Positions 31,864-39,405 of a stretch of DNA of 64,000 nucleotides are shown here, piece after piece; position 1 is the stretch's first letter; every line of letters starts with the position of its first letter. This stretch comes from DATAAZ01 sp036259875 (lineage in GTDB: Bacteria; Actinomycetota; Thermoleophilia; Gaiellales; Gaiellaceae), in the NCBI GenBank assembly GCA_036259875.1, contig DATAAZ010000078.1:66089-130088 (forward strand). The letters run 5' to 3'. The position numbers were made by a program, and so were the translations under genes. A model generated the notes under the pieces. That model was given only the letters and a program-made list of their open reading frames with translations. It searched no databases and was not told where the DNA came from.

Positions 31864-32304
31864 GTGGCGGCGCGGTACCGGCCGACGGTGCCGCGCCGGC
31901 TCCTGAACGCCGTGCTGCGCATCGTCGTTCCTCTCGGGCTCGGGCCTGCGAACACGTACCTCCTCACCGTCCCCGGACGGCGGAGCGGGCGCCTGTACAC
32001 GACACCGGTGACGCTCGTCGAGCACGGGGGCGAACGATGGCTCGTCGCGCCCTACGGCGTGCGGAGCTGGGTGAAGAACGCCCGCGCTTCGGGCTGGGTC
32101 GAGCTTCGGCGCGGCCGCGATTCGCAGCGAGTCGAGGTGAGCGAGGTCCCCACCGAGGAGCGCGGGCCGATCCTGCGCGAATACGTCGAGCGCGTCCCGG
32201 TCGTCGCGAAGTTCTTCGACGCGCAGCGCGGCTCGGCCGTCGCGGCCTTCGCCGAGGAAGCGGCCCGGCACCCCGTCTTCCGCCTGCGCCCGCAGCCGCG
32301 CTAG
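31864..32304 (+). CDS. F420-dependent nitroreductase-family (DDN-like) protein
   Basis: A 146-residue split-beta-barrel protein of the deazaflavin-dependent nitroreductase family (nitroreductase_F420), which uses coenzyme F420 in actinobacteria. The core is NTYLLTVPGRRSGRLYTTPV, then RWLVAPYGVRSWVKNARASG and a C-terminal PVFRL. These residues line the F420 site in characterised members. The natural substrate is unknown. The GTG at 31864 follows the dnaE stop by 5 bp. The gene is one of the better taxonomic hints in the window. Confidence 0.88.
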   Translation: MAARYRPTVPRRLLNAVLRIVVPLGLGPANTYLLTVPGRRSGRLYTTPVTLVEHGGERWLVAPYGVRSWVKNARASGWVELRRGRDSQRVEVSEVPTEERGPILREYVERVPVVAKFFDAQRGSAVAAFAEEAARHPVFRLRPQPR

Positions 32305-32315
32305 CGTCCCGCGCG

Positions 32316-32489
32316 CTACGCGTCGGGGCCTTGTTGGCGGCGCTCGAGCTGCTCGAGGATCCAGCCGGCGTACCAGGTCGGCCAGTCCTCGTCCCGCTGC
32401 CCGAGACCGCGCTCGTACTCGGCGTGCGCCTGCTCGGCTCCGCGCAGCAGGCGCGCGAGCTCCTCCTTCGTGACTCCTTCGAGCTGCAC
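32316..32489 (-). CDS. Small acidic conserved-type protein (57 residues)
   Basis: A 57-residue helical protein: QLEGVTKEELARLLRGAEQA, then HAEYERGLGQRDEDWPTWYA and a charged end. The W-P-x-W-Y-A pattern and the pairing with a VOC gene give it the look of a real small family, but I cannot name a function. GTG is taken as start because it sits 10 bp after the stop of the VOC gene on the same strand, consistent with an operon. Confidence 0.6.
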   Translation of the reverse strand: MQLEGVTKEELARLLRGAEQAHAEYERGLGQRDEDWPTWYAGWILEQLERRQQGPDA

Positions 32490-32499
32490 GGGCGGAACC

Positions 32500-32946
32500 T
32501 TAGTCGGGCGCGAGGCCCTTCGCGCGAAGCTCGGCGAGCGCGGGCGCGCTCTTCCCGAGCCCGTCGAGGCCCATCCCGCGGAGGACGTGCCCGGCCTTCG
32601 TGAACTGCACCTCGTCGTACTGAACGACCTGGATGTGGTTTCCCCACGGGTCGCGAAAGTCGAGGCCGCGGCCGGGCAGGACGTCGGCGCCCGCCTCCTC
32701 GAGCGCGCGGCGGGCCGCCTCGCGATCGTCGACGACGAGGCCGAGGTGGCGATGGCCGTCGGCGGGCTCCGTGCGGCCCGCGGCGAGCGCGATGAACTGG
32801 TCGCCCATGTCGAGGAACGCCATCCGAGCACCGCGGCCACGGAGGTCGAACTCGAAGATGCGCCCGTACCAGGCGAGTGCCTCGTCGACGTCGCCCACTT
32901 CGAGCGCGACGTGGTTCATTCCGACCAGGCGGGCTCGTCGAGCCAC
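32500..32946 (-). CDS. VOC superfamily protein
   Basis: A 148-residue VOC module. It begins LVGMNHVALEVGDVDEALAW, then continues with GARMAFLDMGDQFIAL, HRHLGLVVDDREAARRALEE and DPWGNHIQVVQYDEVQF. Metal-type ligands are present at H (NHVALEV), a mid Gln/Asp (GDQFIAL) and Q (IQVV), so it may be a metal-dependent lyase or dioxygenase-like enzyme; substrate unknown. Start GTG at 32946 gives a nine-residue lead into the first strand; ATG at 32919 is the alternative. The 57-residue gene follows 10 bp downstream. Confidence 0.83.
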   Translation of the reverse strand: MARRARLVGMNHVALEVGDVDEALAWYGRIFEFDLRGRGARMAFLDMGDQFIALAAGRTEPADGHRHLGLVVDDREAARRALEEAGADVLPGRGLDFRDPWGNHIQVVQYDEVQFTKAGHVLRGMGLDGLGKSAPALAELRAKGLAPD

Positions 32947-32966
32947 GCCCGTATCTTTGCGAACCG

Positions 32967-33521
32967 CTAGGTGCCCGCGTCCGCGCGCTCGCCGTCGCCC
33001 GACGGCTCGATGGTCGGAGCGGCCGGGCCGAGCTCGCGGACCGGCTCGCGCGGGAGATCGGGCCACTCGGTCGGCGGCCGGACGACGAAGTCCCCGAGCC
33101 GCGAGATGACCTCCTCGAGCCCTCGGCGGCCCCACTCGGCGCGCTCGATCGCGAGGCGGATCCCCTCGTTGATCCAGGCTTCACGGCGGCGGGCGGTCTC
33201 CTCGGTGCCGCGCGCATGCTCGCGTGCCTCCGCCCGGATCCGGTCCGCCTCCGCGCGGGCGTCGTCGAGTATCTGCTGCGCCTCGCGCCCGGCCTCCTGC
33301 CGCTGCGCGGCGCGCATCGCGGCCACTTCCGCCTCGGCCTCGCGGCGCATGTCGACCACCTCGGCCCGGGCCATCGTGAGGATGTGCTCGGCCGCCTGCT
33401 CGGCGGCCGTGAAGACGGCGGAGACGCGCGGCCCGATCCCGGCGGCCGAGTCGAGCTCGCGCTCGTCGACGGCGTCGCCGTTCGTCGCCGCGCTCGTCTG
33501 GTGCTCTCCCGGAACCTCCAC
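32967..33521 (-). CDS. Coiled-coil protein (DivIVA/Wag31-like region)
   Basis: A 184-residue soluble protein dominated by a long coiled coil (about residues 30-140), rich in Ala, Glu and Arg, with repeats such as ARAEVVDMRREAEAEVAAMR and RAEADRIRAEAREHARGTE. DivIVA, ATP-synthase b-like and other scaffolding proteins share this look. No DivIVA N-terminal motif is present, so a polar-growth role is only a guess. It ends in a Pro-rich acidic tail. The GTG at 33521 is taken because it starts the part with good coding character; a longer ATG form at 33602 is possible. It diverges from the ECF sigma gene. Confidence 0.65.
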   Translation of the reverse strand: MEVPGEHQTSAATNGDAVDERELDSAAGIGPRVSAVFTAAEQAAEHILTMARAEVVDMRREAEAEVAAMRAAQRQEAGREAQQILDDARAEADRIRAEAREHARGTEETARRREAWINEGIRLAIERAEWGRRGLEEVISRLGDFVVRPPTEWPDLPREPVRELGPAAPTIEPSGDGERADAGT

Positions 33522-33618
33522 TCTCGCGAGCGTAATCGGCAGGGAGGACGACAACCTTAGAGCGAGTTGCCGCCGTCGAGGTTCCGCGCTCGCCGTTCGC
33601 ACGCACGCGCGCCGACCG

Positions 33619-33634
33619 AGTAACCGTTGTTACT
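33619..33634. promoter_or_regulatory. Inverted repeat in the promoter region of the ECF sigma gene
   Basis: AGTAAC-CGTT-GTTACT, a perfect 6-bp inverted repeat, is followed at 33636-33648 by a second one (GTGGT-GAG-ACCAC). Both lie in the gap between the coiled-coil gene and the sigma-factor gene and look like operator half-sites. Confidence 0.5.
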
Positions 33635-33650
33635 TGTGGTGAGACCACCG

Positions 33651-33680
33651 GGAACCCGACTGCGCGCCCCGGTGTAGAAC
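33651..33680 (+). promoter_or_regulatory. ECF-type promoter of the sigma-factor gene
   Basis: GGAACC (33651-33656) matches the common ECF -35 core GGAAC, and GTGTAGAAC lies 14-17 bp further, 7 nt before the sigma-factor GTG. Its position suggests an autoregulated promoter. Confidence 0.45.
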
Positions 33681-33687
33681 CGGCAGC

Positions 33688-34245
33688 GTGGAGGGCCGGC
33701 CACGGGAAGAAGACCTCGTCGAGCGAGCAAGACGGGGCGACGTCGGAGCGTACGAGGAGCTCGTGCACCGCTACCAGGGGATCGCGTTTCGGACTGCGTA
33801 CGTCGTCGCGGGGAACGCCGCGGATGCGGAGGACGCCGCGCAGGAGGCGTTCGTGAAGGCCTACCGTGCGCTCGGCCGCTTCCGGCCGGGCGCGCCGTTC
33901 CGTCCGTGGCTCCTACAGATCGTCGCCAACGAGGCTCGCAACCGGCGCAGGTCGGCGGGCAGGCGCGCCGCGCTCGGGCTGCGCCTCGCCGCTCACGAGC
34001 CCTCGGGGGACGCGGCCCCGTCCCCCGAGGCGGCACTGGTCTCGTCCGAGCGACGGGCGGAGCTCCTCGAGGCGATGGAGCACCTTCGCGAGGAGGAGCG
34101 GCTCGTGCTCGTGTACCGGTTCTTCCTCGACCTCTCCGAGGACGAGACGGCGGCGGCGCTCGGCGTTCGCCGCGGCACGGTGAAGTCGAGGCAGTCGCGC
34201 GCGCTCGCGCGCCTGCGGGAGGAGATGGAGCGCGTCCATGCCTGA
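33688..34245 (+). CDS. ECF RNA polymerase sigma factor
   Basis: A 185-residue sigma-70 family factor with region 2 (NAADAEDAAQEAFVKAYRAL) and region 4 (LDLSEDETAAALGVRRGTVK, SRQSRALARLREEM) and no extra domains. These direct RNA polymerase to specific promoters, usually in response to envelope or oxidative stress. The GTG start lies just after a possible ECF-type promoter with GGAAC. Its end overlaps the downstream partner gene by 8 bp, as is normal for a sigma/regulator pair, and the partner probably restrains it. Confidence 0.92.
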   Translation: MEGRPREEDLVERARRGDVGAYEELVHRYQGIAFRTAYVVAGNAADAEDAAQEAFVKAYRALGRFRPGAPFRPWLLQIVANEARNRRRSAGRRAALGLRLAAHEPSGDAAPSPEAALVSSERRAELLEAMEHLREEERLVLVYRFFLDLSEDETAAALGVRRGTVKSRQSRALARLREEMERVHA

Positions 34246-34981
34246 GCTGGAAGCGGAGCTGCGCGCCCTCGGCGCGACGATCGAGTTTCCACCCACCCCG
34301 GATCTTGCGACCGCGGTCAGGCGACGCCTCGCCGCCGAGCGCGCCCGCCGGGTGTTTCCGCTCCGGCGCGTGCTCGCCGTCTCGCTTGCGCTCGTGGCCG
34401 TCGCGGTCGGTGCGGTCATGGCGGTTCCGGACGCCCGCACCGCGGTTCTCGAGTGGCTCGGCCTGCGGGGGGTCAAGATCGAGCGGACGGAGACGCGGGC
34501 GACCGCGCCCGCGCGGCCCGTCGAGCTCGGGCTCGGCGAGCGGACGACGCTCGCCGAAGGTCCCGAGCAGGTCGGATTCCCGGTCGCGACGCCGGACCTC
34601 GACGCGCTCGGCGAGCCGGACGAGGTCTACGTCAGCCAGGCCGTACGCGGCGGGCAGCTCGCCTACGTCTGGCGCGACGATCGTGGAGACGTCGAGCTCC
34701 TGCTGACGCAGTTCGCGGGGTCGCTCTCGCACGACTTCATCCAGAAGGCGCTCGGCCCGCGGACGACGATCGAGGAGGTGCGCGTGGACGGCGGGCTCGG
34801 CTTCTGGATCGCCGGCGAGCCGCACGACTTCGTCTACCTGGACGAGCGCGGCGAGCCCGTCTTCGACAGCTTCCGGCTCGCCCGGAACACCCTCGTCTGG
34901 GAGCGCGGCGACCTCACCCTGCGGGTGGAGGGAGATCTGACGAAGAGGGAAGCGCTCGAGATCGCGACGGCGATCCGGTGA
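34238..34981 (+). CDS. Membrane-anchored partner of the ECF sigma factor (possible anti-sigma factor)
   Basis: A 247-residue protein with a short cytoplasmic N-terminus (about 40 residues, ending AERARRVFPLRR), one transmembrane segment (VLAVSLALVAVAVGAVMAVP) and a soluble outer domain of about 180 residues containing LLTQFAGSLSHDF and GGLGFWIAGEPHDFVYLDE. Position and topology fit an anti-sigma factor. It lacks the H-x3-C-x2-C zinc motif of the ZAS class, so the inhibitory domain is of another kind. It overlaps the sigma gene by 8 bp and is followed by a secreted protein gene that may report on the envelope. Confidence 0.72.
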   Translation: MPELEAELRALGATIEFPPTPDLATAVRRRLAAERARRVFPLRRVLAVSLALVAVAVGAVMAVPDARTAVLEWLGLRGVKIERTETRATAPARPVELGLGERTTLAEGPEQVGFPVATPDLDALGEPDEVYVSQAVRGGQLAYVWRDDRGDVELLLTQFAGSLSHDFIQKALGPRTTIEEVRVDGGLGFWIAGEPHDFVYLDERGEPVFDSFRLARNTLVWERGDLTLRVEGDLTKREALEIATAIR

Positions 34982-34998
34982 GCGCGAAAGGGGGAGCG

Positions 34999-35508
34999 AT
35001 GCGGATCTCGATCGTCGTTGCAACTGCGGCCGCGTCGCTTGGGCTCGCCGGCGCGGCCGCCGCGGGCGGCTGGGCGACCGTGAAGATGAGCGCGTACCCG
35101 GGCAACGCCGAGCCGGGCAAGCCGTGGAACGTGGACCTGACCGTGCTGCAGCACGGCGTCCGTCCGCTCGCGGGCGTGCGGCCGGTCTTCCGGATCAGGA
35201 GCCTCCGGACGGGCGAGGAGCGCAGCTTTCCGGCGGCGCCGACCGCGACGCGCGGCGTCTACCGAGCGTCGGTCGTCTTCCCCGGCCCCGGGCGGTGGGA
35301 CTACGAGATCGACGACGGGTTCGGAGAGACGCACACGTATGCGCCGGTCGTGATCGGCGAGCCCGCGGCTCCCGCCGCGCGGGGCGCCCAGGGCGACGGC
35401 GCGCCGGCGGCGATCGGGATCGCGCTCGGCGCCTTCGGCGTCGTCGCGGCCGCGCTTGCGGTGCTCGCGCTCGCGCGTCGGCAGCGGCGCCGCCCCGCGA
35501 CCGCGTAG
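34999..35508 (+). CDS. Exported, membrane-anchored FixH/YtkA-like domain protein
   Basis: A 169-residue protein with a signal peptide (ISIVVATAAASLGLAGAAAA), an immunoglobulin-like domain (NAEPGKPWNVDLTVLQHGVR, then GVYRASVVFPGPGRWDYEID) and a C-terminal transmembrane helix with a basic end. The domain resembles YtkA/FixH or CopC-like beta-sandwiches, which in other bacteria take part in copper or respiratory chain assembly; no metal ligands stand out. ATG at 34999 follows a strong GGGGGAG; a GTG at 34978 overlapping the previous stop is the alternative. It forms the third gene of the sigma operon. Confidence 0.72.
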   Translation: MRISIVVATAAASLGLAGAAAAGGWATVKMSAYPGNAEPGKPWNVDLTVLQHGVRPLAGVRPVFRIRSLRTGEERSFPAAPTATRGVYRASVVFPGPGRWDYEIDDGFGETHTYAPVVIGEPAAPAARGAQGDGAPAAIGIALGAFGVVAAALAVLALARRQRRRPATA

Positions 35509-35581
35509 CAGCGGAAACACCCGCTCGAAATCCCCCGACGTGGGGAGATCCGAGCGCGCGGCCGTGGCGAAGTAATGGGGT

Positions 35582-35785
35582 ATGGCCACTGCCGATCTCA
35601 TCGTCACTCGCGAGACCGAGGCCGAGCGCGTCCTCGAATGGCGCCTCAACGAGCTGATTCGCGTGGGGTACGACCGGGCCGCGGCGTGGGAGATCGCCGC
35701 GCGCTCGGAAGTCGACCTCCACCTCGCGGTGGAGCTCGCCCGCGGGGGCTGCTCGCCCGACCTCGCGCTGCGCATCCTGCTGTAG
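35582..35785 (+). CDS. Small hypothetical protein (67 residues)
   Basis: A 67-residue acidic, helical protein without membrane segments: VTRETEAERVLEWRLNELIR, then GYDRAAAWEIAARSEVDLHL. The pattern looks like a small conserved actinobacterial protein, but I cannot name its function. It lies alone between the FixH-like gene and lgt. Coding is supported by clean amino-acid composition and a fitting start. Confidence 0.62.
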   Translation: MATADLIVTRETEAERVLEWRLNELIRVGYDRAAAWEIAARSEVDLHLAVELARGGCSPDLALRILL

Positions 35786-35852
35786 GGCGAGGCGGCGACC
35801 CGCCCGCGGAAGCTCGGGCGGTTCGGGGCCCGTGGGGGAGCGCCGCTGCGCG

Positions 35853-35858
35853 TAGCAT
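35853..35858 (+). promoter_or_regulatory. -10 hexamer TAGCAT before lgt
   Basis: TAGCAT lies 7 nt before the lgt ATG; the same hexamer precedes scpA (36742) and ribBA (59727). Confidence 0.5.
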
Positions 35859-35865
35859 CGCGGCG

Positions 35866-36744
35866 ATGCCCGTGCTGGCCTCGATCCCGAGCCCCGCGAG
35901 CGGCGAGATCGACGTCGGCCCGCTGACGCTCCACGCGTACGGGTTCATGCTCCTGCTCGCGATCGTCGCCGCGACCGCGCTCACCGGGGTGCTCTGGACG
36001 CGGCGCGGCGGCGACTGGGACCTCGTCTTCAGGGTCGCGATGTGGGGTGTCGCGGGCGGGATCGTCGGCGCGCGCCTCTACCACGTCCTGACGAGCTGGA
36101 GCGAGATCGACGATCCGAAGTGGAAGGGCGTCTTCGAAATCTGGGAGGGCGGGCTCGGGATCTGGGGCGGCATCGCCGGCGGCGTCCTCGTCGGCTGGGT
36201 CGTGATCCACCGCGCCGGAGCGAGCATGTTCGCGTTCATGGACGCGGCCGCGCCCGGCCTTCTCCTCGCGCAGGCGATCGGGCGCTGGGGCAACTACTTC
36301 AACCAGGAGCTCTTCGGGGTCCCGACCAACCGGCCCTGGGGGCTCGAGATCGACCCCGAGAACCGCCCCGGGCAGTACGCGGGCTCGGAGACGTTCCATC
36401 CGGTCTTCCTGTACGAGTCGCTCTGGTCGCTTGCCGGCGTCGCCGTTCTGCTCGTCCTCTACACCCGCCGCCGGATCCGGGCGCCCGGGATCTTCTGCCT
36501 CTACGTCGCCTGGTACACGTTCGCGCGCTTCTTCCTCGAGCAGATCCGTACGGACACGGCGCACGAGTACCTCGGGCTGCGCCTGAACGCGTGGGTGTCG
36601 CTCGTCGTCTTCTCTCTCGCGGTCGCCGGGTTCGTCTGGGCGCAGCGCCGTGGGGAGCGCCCGCGCGACCGGCGTCCGCAGCCCGCGCCGATCGCTCCCC
36701 GGAGGATGGCGGTCCCGAAGGGGCGCGTCCGCCCGCGCCGCTAG
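35866..36744 (+). CDS. lgt: Prolipoprotein diacylglyceryl transferase
   Basis: A 292-residue inner-membrane enzyme that moves diacylglycerol from phosphatidylglycerol onto the lipobox cysteine of prelipoproteins, the first step of lipoprotein maturation. About seven membrane helices are visible. The signature QAIGRWGNYFNQELFG contains the conserved Arg, Asn and Glu. The earlier GLGIWGGIAGGVL and the arginine in VGARLYHVL also fit. A leaderless-type TAGCAT precedes the ATG. One clear lipoprotein substrate is encoded in the window (48058). Confidence 0.95.
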   Translation: MPVLASIPSPASGEIDVGPLTLHAYGFMLLLAIVAATALTGVLWTRRGGDWDLVFRVAMWGVAGGIVGARLYHVLTSWSEIDDPKWKGVFEIWEGGLGIWGGIAGGVLVGWVVIHRAGASMFAFMDAAAPGLLLAQAIGRWGNYFNQELFGVPTNRPWGLEIDPENRPGQYAGSETFHPVFLYESLWSLAGVAVLLVLYTRRRIRAPGIFCLYVAWYTFARFFLEQIRTDTAHEYLGLRLNAWVSLVVFSLAVAGFVWAQRRGERPRDRRPQPAPIAPRRMAVPKGRVRPRR

Positions 36745-36747
36745 CAT
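36742..36747 (+). promoter_or_regulatory. -10 hexamer TAGCAT before scpA
   Basis: TAGCAT overlaps the lgt stop codon and lies 8 nt before the scpA GTG. Confidence 0.45.
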
Positions 36748-36755
36748 CGCCCGCC

Positions 36756-37478
36756 GTGTCCGCGGCCGCCGTCCGCGATCTCGATCTGGACCTGGAGGCG
36801 TTCGAGGGCCCCTTCGATCTCCTGCTCACGCTCGTCCTCCGTGAGGAGCTCGAGCTCGTCGACGTCGACGTCGCCGAGGTCGTCGTCGCCTTCGTCGAGC
36901 GGCTCGCCGAGCGGGCCGACCCGGACCTCGACGCGTGCGGCGAGTTCCTCGTCCTCGTCGCCGCGCTCCTCGAGCTCAAGGTGCGCGAGCTCTTCCCGGA
37001 CGCGGAGGTCGAGGAGCTCGACCCGGAGGACGCCGCGGAGGAGCTCGCGGAGCGGCTCGCCGTGTACCGGCGCTTTCGCGCCGCCGCCGCGTGGCTCGAG
37101 CAGCGGCTGGCCGACCGGGGCGACCGCTGGTTCCGCGTCGGCCCCGCGCCGCTCGCGCCCACGCCGGCGCCGCCGCGTCTGCCGCCGCAGGAGCCCGCGC
37201 GGCTCGCCGAGGCGATCCGTCGACTGGCCGCGGAGCCGCCCGCTCCGTCGCTTCACCACCTCGGCGCGTTCCCGCCCGTCTCCCGATTCCTCGAGCGGTT
37301 CCGCACGCTCCTCGGCCGCCGGCACCGGTTCGTGTTCGACCGCGAGGTGGAGGGACTCGCCCGCGTCGAGCAGGCGGTCGCGTTCCTCGCCCTGCTCGAG
37401 CTCCGCCACGCCGGCGAGGTCGCGCTCTCGCAACCCGCGCCGTTCGCCCCGATCGTATGCAGCCCAGCCTCCGCGTAA
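36756..37478 (+). CDS. scpA: Segregation and condensation protein A
   Basis: The kleisin of the SMC-ScpAB condensin, 240 residues, bridging the two SMC heads. The N-terminal part EAFEGPFDLLLTLVLREELE is characteristic, followed by the acidic LFPDAEVEELDPEDAAEELA and a C-terminal winged helix (REVEGLARVEQAVAFLALLE). GTG at 36756 follows a TAGCAT element. The gene overlaps scpB by 22 bp. Confidence 0.93.
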   Translation: MSAAAVRDLDLDLEAFEGPFDLLLTLVLREELELVDVDVAEVVVAFVERLAERADPDLDACGEFLVLVAALLELKVRELFPDAEVEELDPEDAAEELAERLAVYRRFRAAAAWLEQRLADRGDRWFRVGPAPLAPTPAPPRLPPQEPARLAEAIRRLAAEPPAPSLHHLGAFPPVSRFLERFRTLLGRRHRFVFDREVEGLARVEQAVAFLALLELRHAGEVALSQPAPFAPIVCSPASA

Positions 37479-38053
37479 TCGACAACCCCGTCGACCGCCT
37501 CGCGCGCACGCTCGAGGCGCTCCTCGTCGTGGCAGGGCGTCCGCTACCGACGGCCGAGCTCGCAGCCGCCACGGACGAGGAGGAGGAGCGGGTCGAGACG
37601 GCGCTCGCGCTTCTCCTCGGGCGCTACCGGGAGGAACGGAGCGGAATCGTCCTCGAGCAGGTCGCGGGCGGATGGGCGTTCCGGGCCGCCCGCCAGGCCG
37701 CCACCGCGTGCGAGCGCCTCTTCGACCGTCCGGTGGCGCGCGGGCTCTCGCAGGCGGCGCTCGAGACACTCGCCGTCGTCGCCTACCTCGGGCCGGTGAG
37801 CCGGCCGGAGATCGCGCGGATCCGAGGCGTCGCCGCGGACTCGGCAATCGCGGGACTCGTCGAGCGGGGCCTCGTCGCGGAGGCGGGCCGCGAGGAGGCC
37901 GCCGGCCCCGTCCGCTACCGGACGACCGCGCTCTTCGAGCGCGTATTCGGCCTGACCGGCCCCGGCGACCTCCCGTCGCTCGACGACCTGGGCGGCGAGG
38001 CGGACGAGCTCCGGGCGCGTCTCGAGGACGTCGCCGGGCGCCGGGGCGCGTAA
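37457..38053 (+). CDS. scpB: Segregation and condensation protein B
   Basis: The second ScpAB subunit, 198 residues, with two winged-helix domains. The first includes DRLARTLEALLVVAGRPLP. The second carries ALETLAVVAYLGPVSRPEIA and VRYRTTALFERVFGL. The ATG at 37457 lies inside scpA. In the complex it dimerises and stabilises ScpA on SMC. A rRNA pseudouridine synthase gene, the usual third member of this cluster, is found at 38708, after two minus-strand genes. Confidence 0.93.
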   Translation: MQPSLRVIDNPVDRLARTLEALLVVAGRPLPTAELAAATDEEEERVETALALLLGRYREERSGIVLEQVAGGWAFRAARQAATACERLFDRPVARGLSQAALETLAVVAYLGPVSRPEIARIRGVAADSAIAGLVERGLVAEAGREEAAGPVRYRTTALFERVFGLTGPGDLPSLDDLGGEADELRARLEDVAGRRGA

Positions 38054-38061
38054 CAAGTGCC

Positions 38062-38385
38062 CTAGCCGAAGCCCTCGGGCAGCTCGGGATCGAAGACCTC
38101 GTAGTGGGTGACGGTGTGCTCGCGCTCGACCAGGTAGCGGTCGTCCTCCGGGAAGAAGCGGGCGCGCTCGATCTCGTCGCCCGCGAACGCCCGGATCGCC
38201 TCGAGCGAGTCCCAGAGGATGACGGTGACGAACTCCGCCCGGCCGCGGTCGATCCGGCGGAGGAAATAGGCACCGCGGTTCCCCGGCGTCTCGCGCGCGG
38301 TCGTCATCCCCGTCTCGAGGAGATACTCGGCGTAGGCGTCCGCGTCGCCCGCGGCCGTCCAGCCCCTCCAGATCCGCGCGATCAA
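38062..38385 (-). CDS. Dimeric alpha/beta-barrel (ABM-like) protein
   Basis: A 107-residue protein with the layout of antibiotic-biosynthesis-monooxygenase-like ferredoxin folds: IARIWRGWTAAGDADAYAEY at the start, then AEFVTVILWDSLEAIRAFAG and VEREHTVTHYEVF at the end. No catalytic residues can be assigned. The start codon is a TTG overlapping the previous stop (TTGA), since the domain begins exactly there. This couples it to the GYD-domain gene upstream. It converges with scpB, 8 bp away. Confidence 0.78.
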   Translation of the reverse strand: MIARIWRGWTAAGDADAYAEYLLETGMTTARETPGNRGAYFLRRIDRGRAEFVTVILWDSLEAIRAFAGDEIERARFFPEDDRYLVEREHTVTHYEVFDPELPEGFG

Positions 38386-38672
38386 AGGCCGCGCACGATG
38401 TTCTCGGCCTCGTCGCGCGTGAAGCCGCGGAGCGTCTCCGTGTGCACGGTGCCGTGCCGGGCGACCGCGACGAGGATCTGGTACGCCGTCTCGTCGTCGG
38501 GCGCCTCGAAGATCTCGACGACGTCGTAGCGGCCCAGCGTCACGTAGGCGTCGATCAGGCGGCCGCCTTGCTCCTTGATCGCGCGCTCGCCCTCCTCGAT
38601 CCGGTCGCGCCAGGCGGGGAGGCCGCCGAGCCCCTGCGAGGTCCACTTCATGAGCGAGATGTAGACCGGCAC
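38382..38672 (-). CDS. GYD-domain protein
   Basis: A 96-residue GYD-family protein, a small alpha/beta barrel. It has YISLMKWTSQGLGGLP, GGRLIDAYVTLGRYDVVEIF (the GxYD signature) and a C-terminal TLRGFTRDEAENIV. The family occurs alone or near stress genes and has no settled function. It is followed with a 4-bp overlap by the ABM-like gene, so the two small barrels may form one complex; that is inference. Confidence 0.85.
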   Translation of the reverse strand: MPVYISLMKWTSQGLGGLPAWRDRIEEGERAIKEQGGRLIDAYVTLGRYDVVEIFEAPDDETAYQILVAVARHGTVHTETLRGFTRDEAENIVRGL

Positions 38673-38707
38673 GGGAAAATCATGACGGCCGCCGCACCCA
38701 TTTCCTA

Positions 38708-39397
38708 ATGCGCCTCAACGCCTACCTCGCGCGCGCCGGCGTCGCGTCCCGCCGCGGCGCCGACGACCTCATCCGGGCCGGCCGCGTGCGGGTGAACGGC
38801 GCCGTCGCAGGCCTCGCGACGTACGTCGGCCCGACGGACGCGGTCGAGCTCGACGGCCGGCGGGTCGCGCCCGAGCGGCTCGCGTACGTGCTCCTCAACA
38901 AGCCGGCCGGCGTGGTGACGACGGCGCACGACCCGCACGGACGACCCACGGTCGTCGGACTCGTCGGCCACGAGCGCCGCGTCGTCCCCGTCGGCCGGCT
39001 GGACGCCGACACGACCGGCGCCCTCCTCCTCACGAACGACGGGGAGCTCGCCCATCGCCTCGCACACCCCCGCTACGAGGTCGACAAGGTCTACGAGGCC
39101 GAGGTTGCGGGCGAGCCCTCCGAGGAGGCGCTCCGCCGGCTCGCGGAGGGCGTCGAGCTCAGGGACGGCCGCACGGGGCCGGCTCGAGCCCGGCGGCTCG
39201 GCCCCGGCCGGATCGCGCTCACGATCCACGAGGGCCGGAAGCACCAGGTGAAGCGGATGTGCGAGGCGGTCGGCCACCCCGTCCGGCGCCTCCATCGCTC
39301 GTCGTACGCAGGCCTCCGCGTCGACGACCTGGCGCCGGCGGAGTGGCGCGAGCTCACAGACGACGAGGTCGCGCGTCTCCGCGCTCTCGCCCGGTAA
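38708..39397 (+). CDS. rRNA pseudouridine synthase (RsuA/RluB/E/F family)
   Basis: A 229-residue enzyme that isomerises uridine in rRNA. The N-terminal S4 RNA-binding domain covers RLNAYLARAGVASRRGADDL and RVRVNGAVAGL. The catalytic domain has VPVGRLDADTTGALLLTNDG, where the Asp of GRLD is the nucleophile, then YEVDKVYEAEV and IHEGRKHQVKRMCEAVGHPV. Its position near scpAB matches the common scpA-scpB-rluB order. It lies on the plus strand, and trpS converges from downstream. Confidence 0.92.
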   Translation: MRLNAYLARAGVASRRGADDLIRAGRVRVNGAVAGLATYVGPTDAVELDGRRVAPERLAYVLLNKPAGVVTTAHDPHGRPTVVGLVGHERRVVPVGRLDADTTGALLLTNDGELAHRLAHPRYEVDKVYEAEVAGEPSEEALRRLAEGVELRDGRTGPARARRLGPGRIALTIHEGRKHQVKRMCEAVGHPVRRLHRSSYAGLRVDDLAPAEWRELTDDEVARLRALAR

Positions 39398-39405
39398 TGA
39401 CCGGC

